From contig NZ_JANDMF010000001.1 in NCBI RefSeq assembly GCF_031626875.1, positions 124,001 to 188,000 on the forward strand: 64,000 nt of DNA, in the 5' to 3' direction. A model generated the notes under the pieces. That model had not been told where the DNA came from, made no database searches, and saw nothing but the letters and a program-made list of their open reading frames with translations. Numbering within the stretch: position 1 is the stretch's first letter; every line of letters begins with the position of its first letter. The position numbers and the translations under genes were made by a program. Source of the DNA: Clostridium sp031626875 (GTDB lineage: Bacteria; Bacillota; Clostridia; Clostridiales; Clostridiaceae). Positions 9,824 to 18,124 of this stretch are shown piece after piece.

Positions 9824-10798
9824 TTATTTTTTTATTAAACATATACCAGCAACTATTAATCCACCTATAAAGCCACCTACATGTGCATAATTATCAATAT
9901 TAGATAAAACTGCAGTTCCTAAATATAGATTAAATGCTATTGTTATTATAATATTCCCAATAACGCCCTTATCCATTCTCTCTCTTTCTTTTATTGCAAA
10001 TGCTAGTATAGCACCTAAAAGACCAAATATCGCTCCAGAAGCTCCTACCGATAATGAATTAGGTGATAAATAATAACTAAATAAACTTGCTGTTAAGCCT
10101 GAAATTATATAAATAATAAGATATTTATATCTTCCATAAATTTCTTCTATTTGTGTTCCAATTGAATATAATGAATACATATTAACTGCAATGTGAATAA
10201 GTCCACCATGTAAAAACATACAAGTGAATAATCTCCACCATTGTCCTTGGTTAATTAAAGGTGTATATTTTGCACCTAATATAGCCAATGTATAATCATC
10301 AATGCTTAAGTTTTTCACAAAATTTGTTGTCATCAATGCACTTATAATAAATACAACTATATTAATAGCAATTAATGAAACAGTAACAGTATACTTGCTA
10401 ACATTTCTTATACCTGAATTTTTATTTCTTCTAATAATTTCAGCTGAAATATTTCCAAAGACCTCTAATCCTAAATCACAATAAATTATTCTAGGATTAT
10501 TAATATCTACAACTACCTTAGAGTAGTTTTTATTATAATCATAAAAACTATTTCCATCACTTAGTACTATAACACTTAATCTAAAATCCAATCCTTTTCC
10601 TAGTAAATATTCTCTAGCTTCTTTTTCATCTACATCTGCATTACTATTATCAGTAATAATTACAGCAAGTATTCCTTCTGAAAAGTTTTTAAGTCCAATC
10701 CAAATCTCTTTTTTACTATAAATATTTTTACATTGATCCATATAAAAACCTTCATGCCTAGTTAAATATGTAAAAATATTCTTCATATATTTATCCAT
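9824..10798 (-). CDS. Rhomboid-family intramembrane serine protease
   Basis: A 324-residue membrane protein. The first 130 residues form a soluble N-terminal domain of unknown function. Six to seven membrane helices follow, with the rhomboid signature: HGGLIHIAVNMYSL, then GASGAIFG with catalytic Ser254, and AHVGG with His306. It would cleave transmembrane substrates within the bilayer. An N-terminal cytosolic extension of this kind is common in Firmicute rhomboids (GluP-type). It is downstream of pepF but beyond that gene's terminator, so it is probably transcribed alone. The ribosome site is weak. Confidence 0.9.
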   Translation of the reverse strand: MDKYMKNIFTYLTRHEGFYMDQCKNIYSKKEIWIGLKNFSEGILAVIITDNSNADVDEKEAREYLLGKGLDFRLSVIVLSDGNSFYDYNKNYSKVVVDINNPRIIYCDLGLEVFGNISAEIIRRNKNSGIRNVSKYTVTVSLIAINIVVFIISALMTTNFVKNLSIDDYTLAILGAKYTPLINQGQWWRLFTCMFLHGGLIHIAVNMYSLYSIGTQIEEIYGRYKYLIIYIISGLTASLFSYYLSPNSLSVGASGAIFGLLGAILAFAIKERERMDKGVIGNIIITIAFNLYLGTAVLSNIDNYAHVGGFIGGLIVAGICLIKK

Positions 10799-10824
10799 TT
10801 ATGCGACCAACTTCCTAAAAATAA

Positions 10825-10874
10825 AATATTGGATTAATTAAACCATAATAATAAGATTTAATCAATCCAATATT
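10825..10874 (-). terminator. Terminator of pepF
   Basis: An 18-base stem with one mismatch (10825-10842 with 10857-10874) starts four bases past the pepF stop and is U-rich on the minus strand. Confidence 0.8.
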
Positions 10875-10877
10875 AAT

Positions 10878-12671
10878 TTATAATTGTTCTAACATATCTA
10901 ACAACTTATTAAATCTATCTAAAGTAGCTTCTATTGGTTTAGGTGTTGTCATGTCAACTCCTGCATCCTTTAATATATCTATAGGATATTTACTTCCACC
11001 ACTGCTCAAAAATCCTATATATTTATTTACAGCATCTTCTTCTCCATTTATTATAGATTTTGCAAATGCTGATGCTGCAGCATATCCAGTAGCATATTGA
11101 TATACATAAAAATCAGAATAGAAATGTGGTATTCTTGCCCATTCACTATCTATCTCTTCATCTACTATCATATCTTCCCCAAAATATGTTTGATTAAGTT
11201 CATGCCATTTTCTATTGTAATCATCAGCTGTTAGTGGATTTCCATCACTTAAAGCATTATGAGTAAATAATTCAAATTCAGCAAACATCAACTGTCTAAA
11301 TACTGTAGTTCTTATCTGTTCTAATTCTTGATTAATTAAAAATAACTTCTTATTTTTATCTCGTTCTTTTTCAATTAAATGATTAATTAGCAATGCTTCA
11401 TTTGTGGTAGACGCTACTTCTGCACAGAATAATGTATATCCTGAATAATAAAATGGTTGCACTTTTCTAGAGTAATATGAATGAATTGAATGACCCATTT
11501 CATGAACTAAAGTTGATACATCATTTAATTCATAGTTATAATTTAATAAAACATATGGCATAGTATCATATGCTCCCCAAGAATATGCTCCACCTCTTTT
11601 ACCTTTGTTTTGATATATGTCTACCCAACCACTTTTTATACCTTCTTTAAATATATTCATATACTCATTTCCTAGCGGTTTTAATCCTTCTTCCGCTATT
11701 TGTACTGCTTCTTCAAAAGGTATATCTTCCTTCTCCACTTCAATTATAGGCACATAAAGATCGTACATATGCATCTCTTCTAACCCAAGAAGTTTCTTTT
11801 TTACTCTTACATATCTATGAAGCGAAGAAACATTGTTGTTTATAGTTTCAATAGCTTTTTCATAAACTGATAAAGGAATATCGTTTGGACCTAGCGAAGC
11901 CGCTAATGGTGAATCATATTTTCTAACTTTTGCACTAAAATTAAAAGTTTTTACAGATGCAGTTAATGATGTAGCAAATGTATTTTCTAGTTTCTTATAT
12001 TCTTTAAATAACTTTTTAAAAGCATCTTTACGAATCTCTCTATCCTTACTCCTAATAAATGAGGAATAATTACCCTCAGTTAATTCAACTTCATCTCCAT
12101 CTTCATCTTTTATATTTTCAAAAGTCATATCAGCATTTGTAAGCATATTATGAATGCTTGCTGGAGCATCTAAACAATCTGAAGCTAAAGCTAATAATTC
12201 TTCCATTTCTTTTGTTAATATGTGTTTCTTTTCTTTCAAAATATCTTTTAACATAAATTCATATAATTTAAATCTTTCATCACTATTGACTAAATCTTCT
12301 ATAAATCCATCTTTTAAAGCAAGAATTTCCGGAACAAAGTATGCACTATAACTTCCTAGTTCAGCCATATATGAATCTATTTTATTCATAACACTCTGTG
12401 TATTTTGATTTGTAGTATCTTCATCACACTTCATATGTGCATAAACATAAAGTTTTTCAACTTTTCTGGAAATCTTTTCATTTAACTCAAGATATTTTAA
12501 TATTTCTTCCTTATCTTGAAGTTTTCCTGAAAAGTCCTTAATCTTTGGACTTTCTTCCTTTAAATTTTGAAAATCTCTTTCCCACTCATCCTGATTTTCA
12601 TAAATCTTATCTAGTTTCCACTTAGCTTCCTCAGGTATTTCTTCTCTCTTCTTTAATACTTTCTCATTCAT
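10878..12671 (-). CDS. pepF: Oligoendopeptidase F (M3B zinc metallopeptidase)
   Basis: A cytoplasmic peptidase that cuts short peptides of roughly 7-17 residues, 597 residues, the normal family length. The zinc site HEMGH is at 390-394, and the third ligand is the glutamate of FCAEVASTTNE about 24 residues later. The PepF N-terminal domain occupies about residues 110-190. It sits 27 bp downstream of a short acidic protein and probably shares its transcript. It ends with a strong terminator. No odd features. Confidence 0.93.
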   Translation of the reverse strand: MNEKVLKKREEIPEEAKWKLDKIYENQDEWERDFQNLKEESPKIKDFSGKLQDKEEILKYLELNEKISRKVEKLYVYAHMKCDEDTTNQNTQSVMNKIDSYMAELGSYSAYFVPEILALKDGFIEDLVNSDERFKLYEFMLKDILKEKKHILTKEMEELLALASDCLDAPASIHNMLTNADMTFENIKDEDGDEVELTEGNYSSFIRSKDREIRKDAFKKLFKEYKKLENTFATSLTASVKTFNFSAKVRKYDSPLAASLGPNDIPLSVYEKAIETINNNVSSLHRYVRVKKKLLGLEEMHMYDLYVPIIEVEKEDIPFEEAVQIAEEGLKPLGNEYMNIFKEGIKSGWVDIYQNKGKRGGAYSWGAYDTMPYVLLNYNYELNDVSTLVHEMGHSIHSYYSRKVQPFYYSGYTLFCAEVASTTNEALLINHLIEKERDKNKKLFLINQELEQIRTTVFRQLMFAEFELFTHNALSDGNPLTADDYNRKWHELNQTYFGEDMIVDEEIDSEWARIPHFYSDFYVYQYATGYAAASAFAKSIINGEEDAVNKYIGFLSSGGSKYPIDILKDAGVDMTTPKPIEATLDRFNKLLDMLEQL

Positions 12672-12698
12672 TTTGGCGCCTTTATGGCTCCCTCCCTT

Positions 12699-13100
12699 CT
12701 ATTCTTTATATTCTTCTTCCCTTCCACTAATCGCTTTAAAAACATTCGTCATCTGTTCTTCTATAATACCTACAACTTTATCTATAGTTTCTTTCATTTC
12801 TTCACGTTTATCACTATATTGAAATTTTACTATGAATGTTGGATTATATTCTTCTAAATCTTCATCTATTCTAAATCCAACTTCTTCAAATGCATTTTTA
12901 TTAAACAAATCATATATTGCAGAGTATTCCCATTCTTCTACATCTTTATTTGTATCAAAATATAAATTAACTTCATCTTCTATGACAAATAACTTTTTTA
13001 TGTATAAAGCTCCTTCATTAACCTCAAAACTTCCTAATTCTCTTGTTATATACCCTGTTTCTTTATCCTTTTCCATTAAAACTAAACTTGAAAAATCCAT
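12699..13100 (-). CDS. Conserved clostridial protein of unknown function
   Basis: An acidic soluble protein of 133 residues with no signal or membrane segment. I think it belongs to an uncharacterised clostridial family (possibly DUF6762) but cannot confirm this. It has alternating beta-strand-like hydrophobic stretches followed by an amphipathic C-terminal helix. An ATG nine bases upstream (13109) directly abuts the AAAGG ribosome site, so I prefer the ATG at 13100. It is immediately upstream of pepF (27 bp), which suggests cotranscription rather than shared function. Confidence 0.7.
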   Translation of the reverse strand: MDFSSLVLMEKDKETGYITRELGSFEVNEGALYIKKLFVIEDEVNLYFDTNKDVEEWEYSAIYDLFNKNAFEEVGFRIDEDLEEYNPTFIVKFQYSDKREEMKETIDKVVGIIEEQMTNVFKAISGREEEYKE

Positions 13101-13121
13101 ATTATTCATCCTTTCTCAGTA

Positions 13122-13246
13122 AGGGACATGAAAATAAATAACAGTTCCAAATTTGCCATGAATATTTTTCATCAGACAATCTGCGCTGACACAGCATGAT
13201 GGAAAATAGTCTGGCGGATTGACCTGTTATTTTTTTGATTGTCCCT
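13122..13246. repeat. 125-bp inverted-repeat element (MITE/REP-like candidate)
   Basis: The element begins AGGGACA and ends TGTCCCT after offset pairing. Its arms, running through AATAACAG and CTGTTAT, pair over about 22 bases with small bulges. Inside, TATTTTTCATC (13153-13163) pairs with GATGGAAAATA (13198-13208), and GCTG-ACA-CAGC makes a tip hairpin. It has no ORF with a ribosome site. It lies between two divergent genes and is GC-richer in its centre than the surroundings. From memory, similar segments recur in clostridial intergenic regions. No second copy is in this window. Confidence 0.55.
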
Positions 13247-13394
13247 AATATCATTATTGACGTCTATTATCATTATAGAATTTTTTAACTCTTTTAATCA
13301 ATAGGTGCTTTTTAAAATTGTAAATAAACATTACATATTTATTTAATTGTAAATTTATGGTAATATTTTCTTGAAGTAATTAGGAGGTGTTAAA

Positions 13395-13790
13395 ATGGTC
13401 AAAAGAAAGAAAATAAAAAACAAAAGTGAACTCAACAGAATTATGCGATTAAAAAAAACACGAAAAAAAAGAATACGTGCACTTATATTATTAATTGCTG
13501 TTATTTTATTATCTACTTATTTACTACGTACATTATATATAAAAAACAAAAGTAAAGACCTTCAATATGCAGTTGAACATTCTCTAACTTCTGGTGACTC
13601 TAAAGAAAGACTACTTAGAGTTGATAATATTTCTCTAATATTTGATGATAATAAAAAGGCAATAGTTGAAGTTTCTGGACTTAGCAAAAGTGAACCTCAC
13701 TCTTCAACAAAAATAAAAGGTACTTTTAAAAGAGGTATGTTAAATTCTTGGGAGTTAGAGGAATCAAAAAAAATTGAAAATGAAACTTAG
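13395..13790 (+). CDS. Small single-pass membrane protein of unknown function
   Basis: 131 residues. A strongly basic N-terminus (about 1-28, nearly half Lys or Arg) is followed by one membrane helix (about 29-47), then an external or periplasm-facing domain of about 80 residues. The charge pattern predicts N-in topology. I do not recognise the family. The domain has alternating strands and could be a small NTF2-like or DUF-type fold. Good ribosome site (AGGAGG). It lies upstream of the zinc transporter genes, but their promoter and operator start after its stop, so they are separate units. Confidence 0.65.
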   Translation: MVKRKKIKNKSELNRIMRLKKTRKKRIRALILLIAVILLSTYLLRTLYIKNKSKDLQYAVEHSLTSGDSKERLLRVDNISLIFDDNKKAIVEVSGLSKSEPHSSTKIKGTFKRGMLNSWELEESKKIENET

Positions 13791-13793
13791 CAG

Positions 13794-13823
13794 TTGCAAA
13801 TTATTTGCATGTAAGTATATAAT
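13794..13823 (+). promoter_or_regulatory. Promoter of the metal ABC operon overlapped by a Fur/Zur-type operator
   Basis: TGCAAAT-T-ATTTGCA (13795-13809) is a perfect 7-1-7 inverted repeat, the architecture of Fur-superfamily operators. It covers the -35 box TTGCAA (13794-13799) and part of the spacer. The -10 TATAAT is at 13818-13823, 18 bp away. The GTG start of the ATPase gene is 31 bp further on. The arrangement suggests repression by the Fur-family protein encoded at the end of this cluster. Confidence 0.7.
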
Positions 13824-13853
13824 ATAAGTTAGATTATTACGGGAGCTGATTTT

Positions 13854-14510
13854 GTGATTAAAATTGCTAATATGAATTTTAGCTATGACAAGTCCCAACT
13901 ACTTTTGAATGATATAAATCTGCATATACCAAAAGGTGTGTATCTTTCAATAGTTGGAGAAAATGGTAGCTGCAAAACCACATTAATTAAACTTATTTTA
14001 GGATTACTTACTCCTATTTCTGGTTGTATTGAAGTAAATACTAAAAAAATTTCTTATGTTCCTCAAAGGGTGGATGGATTTAATTCTGACTTTCCTATTT
14101 CTGTATTTGAAATATTAAAAGCACATGCTAAAGCACTACATCTTGATGTATCTGAGTCTGTTCTTGATGTATTAAAAAAAGTTAATATGGAACCTTTTAG
14201 AGACAACCTTATTGGAAATCTCTCTGGTGGCCAACAACAAAGAATTTTTATAGCTAGAGCACTTATGGGAAATCCTGACTTGATAATACTTGATGAACCA
14301 TCAACTGGTGTTGATTTTAAAAATCAACAAGAAATTTATTCTATATTAAACTATATCAATAAAGACCTTGGAACAACAATTATTTCTATTGAACACAATA
14401 TGGATGTAGCTTTAAAATACTCTTCTCATATATTAAAAGTTAAAGAAGGAAAGGTATTTCTTAAAACATGTGAAGAATTTGTAAATGAAACGCCTTTAAG
14501 AGGTGCTTGA
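13854..14510 (+). CDS. Zinc/manganese ABC transporter, ATP-binding protein (ZnuC/AdcC-like)
   Basis: A 218-residue ABC ATPase of the metal-uptake (A-1) class. The Walker A is GENGSCKTT (35-43), with a cysteine where the glycine before the lysine normally sits. It also has the signature LSGGQQQR, Walker B LIILDEPSTGVD and the H-loop SIEHNMD. It overlaps the permease gene by 8 bp, so the two are translationally coupled. It starts at GTG with a GGGAG ribosome site. No substrate-binding lipoprotein gene is adjacent, so the solute receptor must be elsewhere. Zinc is the likelier metal because of the operator and the Zur-like neighbour. Confidence 0.85.
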   Translation: MIKIANMNFSYDKSQLLLNDINLHIPKGVYLSIVGENGSCKTTLIKLILGLLTPISGCIEVNTKKISYVPQRVDGFNSDFPISVFEILKAHAKALHLDVSESVLDVLKKVNMEPFRDNLIGNLSGGQQQRIFIARALMGNPDLIILDEPSTGVDFKNQQEIYSILNYINKDLGTTIISIEHNMDVALKYSSHILKVKEGKVFLKTCEEFVNETPLRGA

Positions 14511-15318
14511 GATGTTTCAATATGATTTTATGACAAATGCAATTATAGCCGGTGCAATAGTTTCGATTTTATGCCCTATTATTGGTTTATTTATTGTTCT
14601 AAGACGTAACTCAATGCTAGGAGACACCTTATCACACTCCTCATTTGCTGGAGTTGCAATAGGCCTAGTTATGGGTGTTAACCCAATTTTATCAGCATTT
14701 ATTTTTACAACATTATGTGCTGTTCTTATTGAAAGCTTAAGAGGATATTTTAAACAGTATGCTGAACTTGTAATGTCAATAATGCTTACATTAAGTCTGG
14801 GAATAGCAATTATATTAATAAGTTCTGGAAAGACTACAACAAAAGTGAACTCAATACTTTTTGGTAGTATTTTAACAATTTCAACTCAAGATTTATTAAT
14901 AATTTCTATTTCTGGATTAATTTGTTTAATATTATTAGCTATAATATATAACAAATTAATATATGTCATATTTGATGAAGAAGGAGCAAAAACTGCTGGA
15001 ATTAATGTTAAACTCATTAATTATTTATTCACTATTTTAGTTGGAGCTACAATATCTTTATCTATTCAAATTATGGGTATTCTTGTTATATCTTCTATGA
15101 TGGTAGTACCAGTAGCAACTGCTATTCAACTTAAAAAGAATTTTAGCAAAACATTAGTCTTTTCAGTTTTATTTGGATTTATAGATATAATGTCTGGATT
15201 AATTATTTCTTATTATTTTAATAGTGCCCCTGGGGGAACAATAGCTGTAATGTCTGTAGTAATTTTACTATTAGTTTTAATTATAAAAAACTTTAAAAAA
15301 GGAGTAAAATCTAAATAA
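14503..15318 (+). CDS. Metal ABC transporter permease (ZnuB/AdcB family)
   Basis: A 271-residue integral membrane permease of the ABC-3 family with about eight helices. It has the expected RRNSMLGDTLSHSSFAGVA segment near residue 35, which contacts the ATPase, and a late ILVISSMMVVPVATA helix. It would carry Zn2+ or Mn2+ across the membrane together with the ATPase encoded just upstream. The start overlaps the ATPase gene. The stop codon lies inside the stem of the terminator shared with the convergent regulator gene. Confidence 0.87.
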   Translation: MLEMFQYDFMTNAIIAGAIVSILCPIIGLFIVLRRNSMLGDTLSHSSFAGVAIGLVMGVNPILSAFIFTTLCAVLIESLRGYFKQYAELVMSIMLTLSLGIAIILISSGKTTTKVNSILFGSILTISTQDLLIISISGLICLILLAIIYNKLIYVIFDEEGAKTAGINVKLINYLFTILVGATISLSIQIMGILVISSMMVVPVATAIQLKKNFSKTLVFSVLFGFIDIMSGLIISYYFNSAPGGTIAVMSVVILLLVLIIKNFKKGVKSK

Positions 15319-15344
15319 AATATTTAGATTTTACTCCTTTTTTT
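15295..15344. terminator. Bidirectional terminator containing both stop codons
   Basis: A perfect 17-bp stem (15301-15317 with 15321-15337), a three-base loop, six A before and seven T after. The permease stop (15316-15318) and the Fur-family gene stop (15331-15333) both fall within the stem. Confidence 0.9.
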
Positions 15345-15750
15345 CATGTTTACTACATTCTTCACATATACCTGTCATCACCAAATTATGCTTAGTCAAA
15401 GTAAATCCAGTTTCACTTTGAACTATCTCTTCTATTTGTCTCATTGGGCAAGGAACCTGAACTTCCTTGTTGCAAATAGTACATTTTAGTAAATGTTTAT
15501 GTTCTTCTCCTTTAAGTCTATATGAACATATTCCTTCTTTTAATGCAAATTTATCTATTATTTCTTTTTCTTCAAAAAGCTCTAATGCTCTATAAACTGT
15601 ACTTAAATTAATATCAACTCCATTATTTTTACACTCTTCAAATATAGCATCTGCTCCCATACTTTTATTAGCTTTAGTTAAAACTTCTAAAATGGCTATT
15701 CTGCCTTTTGTTACTTTAAGCCCATATCTTTTTAAAAAGTCATTAAACAT
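15331..15750 (-). CDS. Fur-family metalloregulator (probably Zur)
   Basis: A 139-residue Fur-superfamily repressor. The N-terminal winged helix (about 1-80) has the STVYRALELFEE recognition region. The C-terminal dimerisation domain has HKHLLKC and two CxxC pairs (CTIC and CEEC), which form the structural zinc site. It is convergent with the zinc ABC genes, and a Fur-type palindrome covers their promoter, so Zur is the best guess. PerR is less likely given the context. A second palindrome lies 13-28 bp upstream of its own start, suggesting autoregulation. Confidence 0.82.
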   Translation of the reverse strand: MFNDFLKRYGLKVTKGRIAILEVLTKANKSMGADAIFEECKNNGVDINLSTVYRALELFEEKEIIDKFALKEGICSYRLKGEEHKHLLKCTICNKEVQVPCPMRQIEEIVQSETGFTLTKHNLVMTGICEECSKHEKKE

Positions 15751-15762
15751 TATAATTTCACC

Positions 15763-15778
15763 TACAATTCAAATTGTA
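15763..15778. promoter_or_regulatory. Palindrome upstream of the Fur-family gene
   Basis: TACAATT-CA-AATTGTA, a perfect 7-2-7 inverted repeat just upstream of the regulator start. It is a candidate autoregulatory operator. It does not share sequence with the palindrome at 13795, which weakens the case for the same regulator. Confidence 0.4.
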
Positions 15779-15820
15779 TAATTCTAACTTCATTATAGCA
15801 TAATATCTTTATAAGTATCC

Positions 15821-16372
15821 TTAAAAAAATATCATTTTAATTGAAAATAATATAAGTGAAAATCCTCCAAATAAGCTTGCATACTTTTTAACAAAATTAA
15901 TTCTACTAATATATCCACTGATAAAAAGTCCTATAGTGCAAATTAATAAAGTTATTAATCCTATCAATATAGTATATACAAATAATATAAATATTTTTTG
16001 TATATCATTAAAAATAGTAAATCCAATTACCATAGCATCAATACTTACAGAAATTCCCAGAATTATAATTGCAGCTTTTTTAGCAAGTATTGATTCATCA
16101 CTTTTTTTCAATCCATCTATTATAATAAGTATTCCTACAATTCCTATTACCACTCCTCCTACTACACTTGAAATAGGAAATATATAATTATTAAAAAAGT
16201 AACCTGATATCCCACCTATAAAAGCTAATAAAAATTGAAAAAACGCAAATGAAATTATATATTTTTGCTTGTCTATATTTTTTATATTTCTATTTATTCC
16301 CACTCCTAAAGTGACTCCAAAAGCATCCATAGCCAATGCAACACCTATAACAATTACCTCTGACACAACCAT
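15821..16372 (-). CDS. mntP: Manganese efflux pump MntP-like
   Basis: A small polytopic protein with six helices, 183 residues from the start used here. The two pseudo-repeat motifs carrying the key aspartates are present: ALAMDAFGVTLGVG near residue 10 and SVSIDAMVIGF near residue 105. MntP exports Mn2+, and the sporulation protein YtaF is a relative. An upstream GTG (16399) keeps the frame open, but the ATG at 16372 has an AGGTGG ribosome site six bases away. It sits beside the metal-uptake genes but is separated from the Fur-family gene by about 70 bp. No yybP-ykoY riboswitch is evident upstream. Confidence 0.8.
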   Translation of the reverse strand: MVVSEVIVIGVALAMDAFGVTLGVGINRNIKNIDKQKYIISFAFFQFLLAFIGGISGYFFNNYIFPISSVVGGVVIGIVGILIIIDGLKKSDESILAKKAAIIILGISVSIDAMVIGFTIFNDIQKIFILFVYTILIGLITLLICTIGLFISGYISRINFVKKYASLFGGFSLILFSIKMIFF

Positions 16373-16562
16373 CTCTAACCACCTATACATATTTTTCACT
16401 CTATTAATAATAGTTTCATTTTAAAATTTTTATGCTTTTTTTTAAAACTCTTTATTAATACTCATTTTTGTTGTATAGTATTAAATAGAGTAGACATTTA
16501 AAATATATTGTATATCACATTTAGATGTATAATATAAATATTTAATGTAAAAGGAGCCTGTT

Positions 16563-17780
16563 ATGCCAAATTGTATAATTGCACAATCTGGTGGACCTAC
16601 TGCTGTAATTAATTCAAGCGTAGTAGGCCTACTAAAAGAAAATCAAAAATCAAACAAATTCGAAAAAGTTTATGGTGGATTAAATGGAATAGAAGGTATT
16701 TTAAATGAAAATATCATAGATTTAACAGCTATAAGTATGGAAGATATAGCTAGATTTCAATATACACCTTCATCAGGTCTTGGATCTTGTAGATATAAAA
16801 TGAAGGATATATCAACATCTACTGAAGAATATGATAAGCTTTTAGATATATTAAAGAAATTAGATATTACAACTTTTTTCTATATTGGTGGTAATGATTC
16901 AATGGACACTACTGCAAAACTTGGAAAATACGCAAAAGAAAACTCTCTTGATATAACTTTTATTGGAATTCCTAAAACTATTGATAATGATCTAATGCAT
17001 ACAGATCACACTCCTGGTTTTGGAAGTGCTGCAAAATTTATTGCTACAACTACTTTAGAAGCATATTTTGACTCTTCAGTATATATCAACAACGGAATCT
17101 TTATCCTTGAGACTATGGGAAGAGATGCCGGATGGCTTGCAGCTTCAGCTTGCATGGCACAATATAATGGTAAACCTGTTGCTGACTTTATATACTTACC
17201 AGAAAAACCTTTTGACATAATAGAGTTTATAGAAGATGTTAGAGCAAAATTTCAAGAACAAAATCAAGTTTTTATAGTTGTTTCTGAAGGATTAAGAAAT
17301 TCAGTTGGTAGATTTGTAACAGAATTTGATTGTGTTTCTCAAGATACATTTGGACATGCTCAACTAGGTGGTGTAAGCAACTTTTTAAGACAAACTATTT
17401 TAGATGCTGGTATATCTACAAGAGTAAAGGCTCTTGAGCTTGGAATACTACAAAGATGTGCAATGCATTCAGCATCTCAAACAGATATAGATGAAGCTTT
17501 TAATGCAGGAGCTGAAGCTTTAAGATCTTCAGAACCTGAAAATAACGGGTGCATGGTATCTATAAAAAGAGAATCAAATGATTCATATAAAGTTTCATAT
17601 GAATTGGTTCCAGCTGATACTGTTGCAAATAATGTAAAATATTTTCCTGTTGATTGGATTAACGAAAAAGGAAATCATATTAACGAAGAGGCCTATGAAT
17701 ATTTTAAACCATTACTTGAAGGAGTTCCTACTTTGTACACATTTAACAATGTTCCACAGTATAAAGTATTTACTAAATAA
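16563..17780 (+). CDS. pfp: Diphosphate-dependent 6-phosphofructokinase
   Basis: A 405-residue glycolytic enzyme that phosphorylates fructose 6-phosphate to the 1,6-bisphosphate. The phosphoryl-donor loop is GGNDSMDT, and the substrate loop is PKTIDND rather than the PGTIDND of ATP enzymes. Both point to pyrophosphate as donor, as in other clostridial PFPs of this clade. The MGRDAGW fructose-phosphate motif is present near residue 180. Strong AAAGGAG ribosome site. Monocistronic, ending at a convergent hairpin. ATP-dependence cannot be fully ruled out from sequence alone. Confidence 0.87.
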   Translation: MPNCIIAQSGGPTAVINSSVVGLLKENQKSNKFEKVYGGLNGIEGILNENIIDLTAISMEDIARFQYTPSSGLGSCRYKMKDISTSTEEYDKLLDILKKLDITTFFYIGGNDSMDTTAKLGKYAKENSLDITFIGIPKTIDNDLMHTDHTPGFGSAAKFIATTTLEAYFDSSVYINNGIFILETMGRDAGWLAASACMAQYNGKPVADFIYLPEKPFDIIEFIEDVRAKFQEQNQVFIVVSEGLRNSVGRFVTEFDCVSQDTFGHAQLGGVSNFLRQTILDAGISTRVKALELGILQRCAMHSASQTDIDEAFNAGAEALRSSEPENNGCMVSIKRESNDSYKVSYELVPADTVANNVKYFPVDWINEKGNHINEEAYEYFKPLLEGVPTLYTFNNVPQYKVFTK

Positions 17781-17799
17781 ACCACATATAATTACCAAT

Positions 17800-17827
17800 A
17801 AAGATGAGGCTATCCTGCCTCATCTTT
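17800..17827. terminator. Convergent hairpin after the phosphofructokinase gene
   Basis: AAAGATGAGGC pairs with GCCTCATCTTT across a six-base loop. It overlaps the last codons of the convergent minus-strand gene. The U-tract is short. Confidence 0.65.
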
Positions 17828-18121
17828 ATCTAATTCCTCATATTCATATACAAAAGCAGGTAAAATACTATAACTAATTGTAATCCAAATAGCTTCAATT
17901 ATAAGTTTATTAATAATATCAACAGGTATTATTATAATCAATAGAAAGAACATAAGAAAAATTGATAACATTAAAAGTTTACTTATTATTGTTGCTACCA
18001 AAGTTCTTCCACAGTTTGGACAAATAATTTTATCCATAGAATTCTGCCTTAATATATATGATGAATTTATTTCAAATTTGCATCTATCACATACCTTGCC
18101 CAATTTCACAGTATCCCCCAT
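17810..18121 (-). CDS. Zinc-ribbon membrane protein of unknown function
   Basis: 103 residues. Two CxxC pairs, CDRC near residue 11 and CPNC near residue 34, are spaced like the cxxc_20_cxxc small-protein family. Two membrane helices (about 48-68 and 76-92) and an acidic tail follow. The start lies three bases after the stop of the aminotransferase gene with no separate ribosome site, so the two are probably translationally coupled. The end overlaps a convergent hairpin. Function unknown. Confidence 0.6.
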   Translation of the reverse strand: MGDTVKLGKVCDRCKFEINSSYILRQNSMDKIICPNCGRTLVATIISKLLMLSIFLMFFLLIIIIPVDIINKLIIEAIWITISYSILPAFVYEYEELDKDEAG

Positions 18122-18124
18122 ACA

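Noticed and set aside
17650..17877. Plus-strand frame overlapping the phosphofructokinase end
   Set aside because: Out of frame with the kinase, no ribosome site, crosses a terminator.
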